A stretch of 64,000 nucleotides of DNA from Nematostella vectensis (Eukaryota > Cnidaria > Anthozoa > Actiniaria > Edwardsiidae), in contig NC_064047.1 of NCBI RefSeq assembly GCF_932526225.1, forward strand, positions 7,129,501-7,193,500, in the 5' to 3' direction. The position numbers and the translations under genes were made by a program. The notes below the pieces were generated by a model. The model was not told where the DNA came from. It did no database searches and saw nothing but the letters and a program-made list of their open reading frames with translations. Position 1 is the stretch's first letter; every line of letters begins with the position of its first letter. Positions 47,401 to 59,160 of this stretch are shown here, piece after piece.

Positions 47401-50400
47401 TTGCATGTTTGCTAAGGGATGGACCGATTGGGTTAAAAGCTTTGAAATAAGTATTGAATCTCATTATTTTTAATTTACAGAAACTGTTTCCACGCAAGCT
47501 GAAGCTCTCACAAAAGTGTCGAAGGAATTGGAGCAGACGAACCAGGAGTTGGAAAACGTGAAGTGCTCCATGGAAGGAAAGTTCCAAGAAAACCAGAATG
47601 TGTTCCAGGAAAAGTGTGCTGCTTTGAGAAAGGAGGAAGAACTGGTGAATAAACTTCAGCGGCAGCTCAAAGAATCAGAGGAATCAATCGAAAGAAAGGT
47701 GGAGATTATCGAAAGTGGTAGAGAATTATTGGCAAAATTAAAGTCTGACTTAGAACAGAAATCGCAGGCCTTGTTAAAGGAAGAGGCAGCCAGTGAAGCT
47801 TTAAAGAAAGATCTTCAAGAGAAAGAGATCCTTTTGGGTGAAAGGTACTCCGACATAGAGACGTTGAATAAGCAAATTGAGGAGTTTAGAAACAAGACTA
47901 AACCGGTCAAACCTGTTAGCATCCAGCGAGAACAGCAGACTGATTCTGTTAGTCTAGATCTTCGTGATCGAGGACAACAGACGGAACAAGTAAATCAGGA
48001 TAATCTGGTAGAGCAGGAACAGCAAACCGAACCAAAGAAACCTGTTGCTGTTGAGAAACATCAAAGCGAAAAAGAACTCGCCTACATTGAGACACATCTT
48101 TCCTGCGTGGTCGGAAAGTTGCGAGATGAACTGGCCAACAAAGAGGAACTGATGAAGGAACTAGTGCAGTCTCTTGAAGAGACTAGGGCCGAGAAGGAGT
48201 TTGAAAGGCGAGAGCTCTTGTTGCAGTGTGAGGAGCATAAAATGCAAATAAGCACACTGCAGAAGGATCTGGAAAATAATGTTAGCGCGGAAGAAATGGA
48301 AGCCTTGAGGAAAGCGGCTAAAGAGGTCGAGGAGGAGCTTCAGAGGGTGAAGGAAGAAAGAGAGTCCATGCAGGAACTTAAAGACACAAATGACTTTGAG
48401 AAAGAAGAAGTGAAATCAGCTCTTGAGCTTGCAAATGCGAGGATCACTGAGTTAGAAAAGCATCTTGAGTCGCATTACGAAGAGCTAAATCATTCGCGTT
48501 CCGAAAAGAACACAGAATTGGAATCACTTCGCACCTCGCTGGAAGCCTCAGAAGGGAAAGTAAAAGAACTCAGACTACAACTCGTGGCAAAGGACTCTGA
48601 TTTTGAAAAGCTGAAGGTCCAAGTTGGGGAGTACGAAGATTTGAAGCTCACGCTGGAGTCAATGAGCTCGAAGTTAGAGCAAACCGTAAAGGAAGTTGAA
48701 ATCAAGACAAGTGAGCTAGAAACACGTGCAGGGGAAACTCTATTGGCGAAGGAGTCTCTTGAAGTCGCTAATAAAAAGATAAAGGAACTCCAGGCCCAGC
48801 TCCTTACTGCGCGGGAGCTAACGCAACAAGAATGTGTTTCCAAAGAAGCAAGTGAGGTTGCGAATTTGAGAGATGCGCTAGAAAAGGCTAACAGTAAAGT
48901 TGCACATTCTGAAGAGATTCTTGCCTTAAAAGCAGCAAGGTTAAAGGAACTTGTCAATGAATTGGACAAGATGAAAAAGGACCTTGATGCTCAGAAACAG
49001 GCAATAGAAGAGTCGCGGTCAGAAGAATCCGGGATCATTGGCGAGATGGAGGAGAAGCTGAAGGAATCAAAAGATAAGATTTCAAAACTTGAGGGTACAC
49101 TGAACGACAAGGCGAAGGCTTTAGAGAAAGCACACCTGAGTCTAAAAGAGGCTGAGACCAAGTTGGAAGAGATGTCCACAAATAACGTCAAGGCTGTCGA
49201 GGAATCAAACGAGAAGATTACAAGTCTCAAAGCCCTTATAAACCAGAAGGATGACGCTTTAGAAAAGATCAAGGCAAGCTTGAAAGAAGCTGAAGAACGA
49301 TTCCAAGAGCTGAATAGAACATTAGAAGAAGTACAGAAAGAGAAAAATGCGCTGGAGTCCAAGATAGAAGAGCTGACACAAAAATCGGAAACGTTGATGG
49401 GCAAGCATTCCGATAAAGAAAAGGAGCTAGAAAAAGCCACAACTGAATCTGTTAAATTCTCCCATGAAAAGGATGCGTCAATTGATGAAGAGATCACATT
49501 CAAGAAAGTTAAACCTCTGGAGGTTGTGACCATTAAACCGACAAGGTCTTCCAATGGTGCAAGACAACGAAAACGGTCGAGAAAAGGAGACGAGAGCGAG
49601 ACGAAAGACGAGCCCCAGATAGTGGTGGAGCTTGAAAAGCAACTGGAAGCAAGCACTCGAGCACTGGACAAGAAAAACACACAGCTCATAGCAAGAAACA
49701 ACACAATCAAACGTCTCGAACTGAACATTATCGAGAAGAACAAGAAGATCGATGATCTCGAGGTGCTGAAAATGAAATCCTCCACACCACTGACTCCCGG
49801 TCGTGATCAGCGAACAAGGGAGGAGCTGAGGGCGCTACGAAAGCGTGCTAGGGAGGCTGAGAACGAGGTGGACGATGTCAAAGAGAAGCTTAGAGATGCA
49901 GAAAAGAAGTTGAAGTCCGCCCAGAAAGATGTCGTGGAGATTACCGAGGAGAAAGAAGGTTTACAGAAAATGGCAACCGCTTTTGAGCAACTGATTGAAG
50001 AGAAAGAGGGCTACATCACTGTGCTGAAGAAGGAGCTTCAAGACCTAAACGGTAAACAAACAGACACGCTGCTAATTGTTTTGACACAGATTACTGCTAA
50101 CTTAAAAATTCTGCGAGCTCTCGTCAACAATTTCCGACTGAGAAACTGCTCTCTAGCTTCCGTCATTCATATTAACGGAATCGCATTTGGTTCTTATATA
50201 TTGGTCAGCGCTTTTCGGAGAGGTGGCGTGATTGGAAGCCATTTTAGTGTTGGGCAATGAGACCCTTCGGAGGGTTTTGAATTACCGATGCCAGGAGACG
50301 ATCGAGATGTTGGAAATCGTCGGCAAGAGCTCGCGTTATATTGAGCCCCCCCCCCCTAAAAAGAAATGTCGAAGTTTGCACGTGGATAGTTACAACCTCT

Positions 50401-53400
50401 TCCCCCCCCCCTGACCCCATCCAACATTCTTTATAGCTACGGCCCTGTTGGTAATTCGCTTGAGGCAGAAATAGATAAATATGCGAAGATTGCTATAAAC
50501 CTAGAAATATTGAAGCTGATACAAAGCGCACTCTACCCTTTTCGTTAAGGCCAGCATTTTAGATAAAAGGAAATTCATACCAGACGATCTTTACTAATAA
50601 TAACAAAAATAATAATAATTCGTCGCCGGATTACAGCGAGGGTCAGAACACTTAAATTACAATTTATATACATGACAATAGTATTCCTTCTGACCATAGC
50701 AACCTATAACTTAAATATTATGTTATCTCCATTGTGTTTCAACAGATCAAAAGGAGAAGAAATCTAACGAACTCTTGCACCAGGAAAAACTCCTGAAGGA
50801 GAAACAGCAGCAAAGCGCATGCGTAGAAAAACAAGTTGAGCAGGAGTTAGCATTGTTACGCTGCGAACTGGCCGAGGCAAAGCAGAGGGCGGAAACGGCA
50901 GAGGCCGCTATAGTCGAAACAAGCGCATCCTTGGCACAGGTATTAGCTACCATATTTATAAGACGCTACTGTGTTTGTTGTGGTTATAGCTGCCCAGGGT
51001 TACTTGGAAGAGACAAAGAAAGCTTTTGCAGGATAGCATTGGCCAATTTTGCTGCATGTATAAAATGATAAAAAAAACGCCATTTCGATAGATGTTTTAG
51101 ATAAGAGTTAATTGAACTAGGTGGCGCAGTTGGTGGAACCTCGCTCTGTAGTGCCTGTGCCTCTCACCACAGGTTTCCCGGTCGCTCTGTAGCGCCTGTG
51201 CCTCTCACCACAGGTTTTCCCGGTCGCTCTGTAGCGCCTGTGCCTCTCACCACAGGTGTCCCGGTAGCTCTGTAGTGCCTGTGCCTCTCACCACAGGTTT
51301 CCCGGTCGCTCTGTAGTGCCTGTACCTCTCACCACAGGTTTCCCGGTCGCTCTGTAGCGCCTGTGCCTCTCACCACAGGTTTTCCGGTCGCTCTGTAGCG
51401 CCTGTGCCTCTCACCACTGGGTTCTGGTTTCGATTCCCGGTTCCGACGTGAGTTGAGTTAGTTGGCCACGCTTTTGCTCCGAGGGATTTTCTCTGGGTTC
51501 TCCGGTTTTCATCCCTCTGCGAAACAAACAATGAGTTGTATGGCGGCTGCCTGGCCGCCCATGCCTTCAACTCGACCACTTTTGAATCTGCGCTCTTGTA
51601 ATTCAGCACCTGGAATCAGAGTGATTAGCTCCACCAATGTATTTCTTATTTCGTTTTTTTATTTATTTATTTATTTATTCAACGAACTTGCTTTTTACTT
51701 ACTTTCACCTGCTTGCCACTTTTTGTTCTGGTTTTAGAGTAAAACGAAACAGGACAATGAAATTAAGACTTTGAAGGAAAGATTAGCATCCAAGGAGCTT
51801 GAACTAATAGAGTTAAGAGAGAAGTTGACGAAGTCTGAGGAAGAAAAAATGGCCACTTTGGTAAATATCAGGGCGTTTCCTAACACTGCGAATGGAGCAA
51901 CACAGGGTTGAACATCTTGTTTCTATTGCTTCTCTTCGTTTTTTCTAGTCATAGATTGACATCTTTTTCGATGATAAATCTTCGACCACTTGATCTCTTA
52001 AGTCAATCTTTTCGCCGCCTTTCTATACCAATTCAGCTTTTGATTTCTTCATTCACGACATTACTGAAAAACATGACGTGACGCGAAATAAGCCCATTTC
52101 ACATCGAATAAGGCGGAGAATTTCTCTGAGTACTTAGTAACTTATAGCAAACAAAATATCAAGTGCGACATTTTTTAAATTGATGCGAATTTTTGTAAAG
52201 TGTCATTGAAATTTGAGATTTTCGTCCCTGAGCTGATACACAGGGCAATGATGATCAAGGAAAAAAATTCTTTAAAAAGCCAAAATCTGGTTATGTGCAC
52301 TTCGGCCTCACGTTATTTGTGTTTTGAAAATCAGTCCGTAATACAAGGAACCTATAGCCATTGTATGAAATTGTGTCTTCTCTCTCTATCTGGAATTGCG
52401 CGTTTTCCAGGTTTTTCCGTCATGTCGAACAGCACTGATACTAAACCTAGAGCCACGGCGGTGATGTTAAAGCATAGCCATTGCCCTAAAGCTCAGTGGA
52501 TCCCACTTTTTTTTCTATTTCGGTTAATAACACATATTCGTCTTCTTATATCAGGGTAAAGCTCAACAAGAGGATGATATCAAAAGTCTGATGGAGAAAA
52601 TAGCGTCAAAGGAAGCAGAACTCAGAGAACTAGGAGAAAAACTAACGAAATCTGAGCAAGAAAAGTCAGACGAGCTTGGCAAGGTACTGTACGTCCGAAA
52701 GAGTCGCAAAAGACAATCGCTGCCTTTTTTCTGACTTTTCATTTAGGATTCCAGTGTTTTTTTCAGGTTCTCATGGCTTTGCAGGCCACTTCCCTTGTCC
52801 TTAATTACGTGTCCTTATTATACATGTTAATATTTTTAGAAAATGTATCGGGCATTTTGTCGGGATAATAACTGATAACTGCCCTTAATAACATGGTGTC
52901 CTTAGAGCCTGGTTTCTCTGTCTTCAATAACGAGGTGTCCATTTAAAGCGGTTGTACTATGTAATATTGATCGGTTCATTATTGGACTGTTATAAGGTAT
53001 GGGAGACAATGACTGAGCTACAGTCAGTAATTGAGGATCGCGGAAAATCTATCGACAAGCTTGAAAAAGAGTTGAAAGACCAAGAGGCGAAACACAACAG
53101 ACAGAAGAACACTCTCGAGCAGACGGTCGCTAAGATGAAGGAAGTGATGGAGAGGAAGGGAGGAGACGCGAACAAAGTCAACGCTAGGGTCGCTGAGCTC
53201 GAGAAAGAGCTAAAGGAAAAGACGAAGAGCGCCGAGAAGCTCGTCAAAGGTGCGTGCGGTGATCATACTTAGTACAGAAGACATTCTTCTGACCTTGATA
53301 TATTTTTTTGTATAAGGAACCGTTCGTTTTTTTTAAAGGTGGCGTCGACTGGGCGAAAAAAGGAGGGGCCTTGAAGTTTTTTTATATATATAAAAGATCG

Positions 53401-56400
53401 GGGGAGCATGAGTTTTAAAAGTATAATAGAGAAAGAGGAAGCTAATACGGAAGGAGGAAGGTTAAAAAAAATCAGATTTTTAAATAGAGGAGACCTGAAT
53501 AATAATGAAGATTCAAATAACGCTTTACCCACCGCTCTGCCATTTTTTGAATGATAGAAGGTCCCTTGGTGATACACTCGGACATAGCGGTCATTCTCAT
53601 AAAAACTGCAGCCTACAGGAAACCTCCATTATCGCTCACCTGAAATGATGTTTCCTAAGTTGGCAAAGTGTTACGCTAATCCTAAGGAGATCCCCCACCC
53701 TACCTTGAAAATTTCCTTTCCTTAAAGAATGTCGATCACCCACTAATCATTGGAAATACAGCGATTTATTCGCAAGAAAACTTAAAAATAACAATCTACG
53801 AATGAAGTCTAATATGTTATTGACGATATTTGATTGAAAATATCTCGGTTAATGGCTTGAATTAGCCGATGGAAATGGATGCTTTGTGTTGCTCGCCATT
53901 GAGCGGGAGCATAAAATGGCGGCATGATTGGCCTCCTTTAATATCCTAGCGTCGGAGAAACGTGAAAAGGAAATCGATGCGCTGAAACGCGCGCTTCAAG
54001 ACCAGGACCAGGTAATGGAGGAACAACAAGATGCACTGACCGAGCGACAGCTGGAGATAGAGTCCCTCACAGAGGAGTTGCGTACACTTACGGACCAGAA
54101 CACATCCACAAATTCTCTCTCCGCCGAGGTGAGTATGCAATGCTAGGACATCAAAAAATGGTTAAGCATTTCTACGGAGTTTCTAGAGGTTAGTTGCCTA
54201 GACTGGGATAGGAAATACGCCGTCGTAAAAGACTAGAACATTTACTACGTCTCTAGAAGTAAGTTTCCTAGGCTGGAATAGGATAGTCGGCATGGAAGGC
54301 TTAAAGGCCTTTAAGGAATCTCTATTATTCCGCGGAGGTGCGTATCTAAGGCTGGGAAAGGAAATACGTTGTCAAGGAGGTTTTGAACGCGCAAAGGTAA
54401 TTTTGCGTGTCTTTGATATTAGTTACACGCCCTCAACCATAACCCTAAACCCCCTTGACTAAAAGTCACCATGTATGACGATATTCTTGCTAATGTTGCG
54501 TTTCCACATGCCAGATTCGCCGACTAGAAGGCACGCTATCCGTTTACATCGAGGAAAAGGACCAGCTACAGCGGGAGCTCGATGCGCTCAGGAAGACAGA
54601 GGCGGGAATCGAGGTGTCAAAGGTATGAATCCTTGTGGAATATAAAGCTGTTTCATTCGTTGTTATCGCAAGTAGGGGCGAGCATTTATTGACATTTCTT
54701 ATTCATTTTGAATATTTTCGACGTGTATGTTTATGTGATCTACTGATATAGATCGTACTACGCAACTTGCATTAGCTACGCACGTGACTTTGGTTGCAAA
54801 AAATGCAAAAACCTTGGCTTAAAGGAGGAGCGTCACGGTAACTCGCAAGACGGGAAGCCTGTGTACTATTTTTTAAAATAGCCGAGATAATACTCGAACA
54901 GAGAGAATGACATATATTTAAGTTGTGTTAACATATGCAATAAATAAACCTTGCACTAAAAGTCTTACCAATGATATTATTCTTGTCAGCATTGAATATT
55001 CGTTTACCCTTCTAATAAAGATACTGAGTACTCGCTTCGATCCAAATTCGTGCCTGATTTGACTCCCAAAAGTGATCGCTGGACCTCCACTCGCTTGCTA
55101 AACCTCACAAACGACTCCAAATTTCATTTCACTTATTTTTTTATCAGAAAACGATAATCCTTAAAAATAAAACGCTAGCTAATAAGAAAAAAGACATTTT
55201 TTGTAACAGAAACTTGGATTTAGCTTTCGGATGGGCAGTAAAACAGAGAATTTTGAAGATTTATCAACAGCACTTTTCCCCCTTCTCAGAGATCGATCCG
55301 AGCTATACGTTTCGGAAGGCTAGAAAAGGCGTGACGCTTCTCCTTTAAAAACCCTACAGTCTTCGTAACTTTTAGTGTCCTTTTGTAAGGATGGAAAATA
55401 CATTTACTAGATAAGGTTGAGAACCAAACTTCGCGAACTTGGATCAAAGTTAATCTGCAAGGATTGAATGAATGAAGAATACCTTGGTATGTCCTCTATA
55501 GCTAACAACGACTTCCTCCCAGGTGGAGATCAGTCGAGATTACGAGATTGAGAAAAGTGAGATCTTGGTAAAGCTGGAGCAGAAGGAAGGAGTGATCGCC
55601 AAGATGAAGACCCAGCAGAAGAGCTCCGACTCGGCCGCCGCCAAGGAGAAACGGCTGCTTAAACAGCAGTTAAAGGAGAAAGAATTCGAGATCAACAAAC
55701 TCAACGAGAACTTGGAAAAGGTTAGGATCGATAGTTGTTGTTTTTTCTGGCGACACACTCGTCACGTGACTGTAGCCTTGAGCTTTTATTGGTCCATGGC
55801 ATGCAACTGTTACTGACTTGAGCACATAATGGTAACAAGGTATACCCTTTTCCGTAGTTTGGATGAGTATTGAAAATGACCTTAATTGGAGCAATGCCTC
55901 TGTATTGGTCTCTTTTCTATTCTTTGCTAGAGTTTAAAGTTATGGTAAAGGTGATAAGGTGGGATATGGTTAAACAATTGCCGCAGCAAGTTTTTGAAAC
56001 TATGATCTAAAAATGAAGGGGTGGAGGTTTCAGTCGTGCATCTTTCTTCTTCTTGTCTCCAAGACGTGCATGATTTTTTTTTTCCTTTTTGTGCATTTTC
56101 TGTCTTGTTTGGGCTGCTTGCATTTTTTTATTTTTTTTTTTATTTTATAGTGTATGTTTTTTTTTGTTCCTTAACCACCACTCCCCTCCCCCTTCACTGT
56201 TCTAATGTTCCGTCCCTAATGGATCCCAGGCGGAGCGCAAACAGAAAGAGTACGAGGATCTGATCCAGCTGAAAGACGTTGATGTTCGCAAAGCTGCGGA
56301 GGAAAAGGAAGGCATGCTCAAAGCCATGCGCGAGGCGTTCGAAGTGGCCTCCACCAAGAAGACCGAGTACGAGAACAAACTAGAGTCAGTGCGGAGAGAG

Positions 56401-59104
56401 ATGCTGGTGGAGCACGAACGCGAACTCGCGCGCGTACGCGAGAGTCACGCGCGTGGAAACGCGATACACGAGAAGGAAAAGGAAAGGAAATTGGACATAA
56501 AGGAAGAGTCAGTGCGGAGAGAGATGCTGGTGGAGCACGAACGCGAACTCGCGCGCGAACGCGAGAGTCACGCGCGTGGAAACGCGATACACGAGAAGGA
56601 TAAGGAAAGGAAATTGGACATAAAGGAAGAGTCAGTGCGGAGAGAGATGCAGGTGGAGCACGAACGCGAACTCGCGCGCGTACGCGAGAGTCACGCGCGT
56701 GGAAACGCGATACACGAGAAGGATAAGGAAAGGAAATTGGACATAAAGGAAGAGTCAGTGCGGAGAGAAATGCAGGCAGAGAACGAACCCGAACTCGCGC
56801 GCGTACGCGAGAGCCACTCGCGTGAAAACGCGACACACGTGAAGAATGAGGAAAGGAAATTGGACACAGAGGAAGGGCAAGTGACAGTACCTCAGTCGCC
56901 AGGCGAAGACAAGAAGCTGGTCGTTCAGGTTGAGAAACTACCGGTGAGTCTGTGAACAGCCCTGTCACGCAACTACCTTCTCATGCAAATGTCTTGTCAC
57001 GCAAATGACTTGTCGCACAAATAATGGCGTTATGCCTTGCCAACCAAATGCCTTTAACACTATTGTTTTGTCACGAAATTATATACTCGTGTACACATCG
57101 CCATGCAAGTACCTTATCACCATCGCAAAAATCTGGTAACGCTAGCTTTACCACACTAACACCCGCTCACACAAGCGACAACATAACAGTGATTTACTAC
57201 TTTTCTTCTAAAAACAACCATAGTGTACCGCTTCTGTTAATTCATTCAAACACTATTGGGATGATTTCAGTCGGATGTGAAGACTAAAGTTCAGCCACTC
57301 AAGAAGACTGGAGAGATGAAGACTGAAGGAATTGAAGAGCCGGCAAGTACCGGGCCCATGAGACGCCTCGCCAAGCGCAGACCTGCCAAGAACCGCACTT
57401 CAGACGAGTCCACCACTTCCGAGGATAGCTCTACTCAGGTGAGTTGGTCCCTGTTATTACCAATAACTTGGACCTGCTGACTCGAACCTGCCGATAACTC
57501 GAACCAAATGATAACTCTGACGTACTAATAACTCGCTAAAATGTGCAAAGTAAGAGAAAACTGCCAATGGATGTTAGCGATAACTAGTTTGCCTTCACAA
57601 TATAAGATTATTAACAAAAATAAGGATTTTGACGAGCTATGAAACATTTTCCCTATCCTACCGAGGCCGGGAAGTGTAATTTTCTTACTAATCTTCACAC
57701 ATTTTCGAATTTCATTGTTCTGCCGTCGCATCAATGCTCAAGGGTTGTAAACATCCCGATAAAAGCTCCTATTTTCATCACGAGCGATTTTACGAAGCCT
57801 CTAGGATAAACACACCCATTCCGTGTTAAATTTAATTTCAAAACATTGACAGGAAGTACCAAACACTCTCTACCGGAAACACTTTAGCACTGCTAGAATT
57901 CGTCGGATTTCGGATTCAAGACTTCAAGCTTCTACATGAGCCTTCCTAATGGTTAGCGGTCCTCTGCATGAGAGTTAATGCCAATCGCCTCTTATCGTTT
58001 TGTCTAGGATCGCATTGAGATAGACGTTACTCCCATCATGGGACGTAGACGAACTCGCGCCGCCACAAAGGGCTCAAGAAAACGCCGAAGTAGCAGCGAG
58101 CTCTCCCTTGCCGAGGTGAGTCACGCAATGATGTGTCACGCGTCTCACGATGGTGCGTCACGCAACATTATGGGTGTGTATATTGTGATGTTTCAAGCGT
58201 AACACTACGTTTTGTTTTGATTTGGTCACACTTTCTTGTCACGCATAGAATATTTGTTACTGTAAACCAATTTTCAAAACCGAATTTACCATGGCGAAGT
58301 TTCCATAGATACTTTGCCGCGTTTGTATGTTGTTGTTTTTACCTTTTTCCTTTTTGTTTTTGTTTTGGAGGATTATCTGTACTCATATTTTTATTCATTT
58401 TTTTTTTTTTCGTGATCAAGGCCCGGTTTTTCATGTTAGCGGGGTTCTACTTTTACTTACTCTACTTCTTCCTGTGATCAAACAAAGTTATTCGTGTTAG
58501 CGAGATCCTGCAATTTCTCATCTTGTTCTTCTTTCTGTGATCAAAGCGGATTTGTTCGTGTTAGTGAGGTCCTTCTCTTTCTCATCTTGTCCTTTCTGTG
58601 ACCAAAGAAAAGTTGTTCGTGTTAGCGAGGTTGTGCTGTACGCATCATGTCCTTCTTTCAGTGATCCATGCGCAGCTGTTCGTAATAGAAAGGTTCTACC
58701 GTACTTATCCATCCTTTTTTCTCAGATCAAAGCGCAGTTGTCCGCCGCCAAGTGCCGTAGGATGGACACAGATGACGAGACTCCTGGGTCTGTCTCCCGC
58801 TCTGTGTAAGTCAATTTCTTAATAATAATCACATAAAAGCACGGACGTGGCCTAGTGGCTAACACGTTGAGCGTGTAAGGGAGCTAACTGACTTGCGAGT
58901 GACTATTTGCTACCACACAAGCAGGTAAGAAGACAATAAAGGCTGTTACCCACTAGGAGGCAAGCGTAAGCGCAAAACAAGTGAAAATCGGTCAAACACA
59001 AGCGGAAGAAAATCAAGCAGTTGCGTTCTTGCGTTCCAGTGAGGATCGGAAAATGCGCTGCGCTTGCGCTTACGTCCAAGTTAAAGCCAATCTTTAACAA
59101 AGCC

Positions 59105-59160
<56 letters not shown>

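Larger units (their letters stand above)
40874..50051 (+). other. KIF20B: Kinesin part 2: neck region and main coiled coil, exons 10-15
   Basis: Exons: 40874-41089, 41835-41974, 42442-42610, 43193-43366, 43759-43909, 47481-50051. Exon 10 is a low-complexity linker after the motor. Exons 11-14 begin the coiled coil, with a basic patch KKSRKRPRM in exon 12 that could be a nuclear localisation signal. Exon 15 alone encodes residues about 800-1657 as nearly unbroken heptads, interrupted by a QQT-rich segment near its start (about 950-980) and a basic stretch ([12 protein letters not shown]). Such a long internal exon among exons of 44-250 bp is unusual. Confidence 0.88.

Noticed and set aside
48490-49785. 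Long antisense frames (159 and 264 codons) under the kinesin giant exon
   Set aside because: Serine/phenylalanine-rich shadows of Glu/Lys-rich coiled-coil codons on the plus strand.
56318-56968. 216-codon antisense frame
   Set aside because: Shadow of the 123-bp coding repeat; arginine/serine/proline-rich repeat composition with no domain. Its openness is noted under findings only as a property of the repeat.
58840-58925. Possible tRNA or SINE head (TGGCCTAGTGGCTAA resembles a pol III A box)
   Set aside because: No B box or tRNA cloverleaf could be found downstream.
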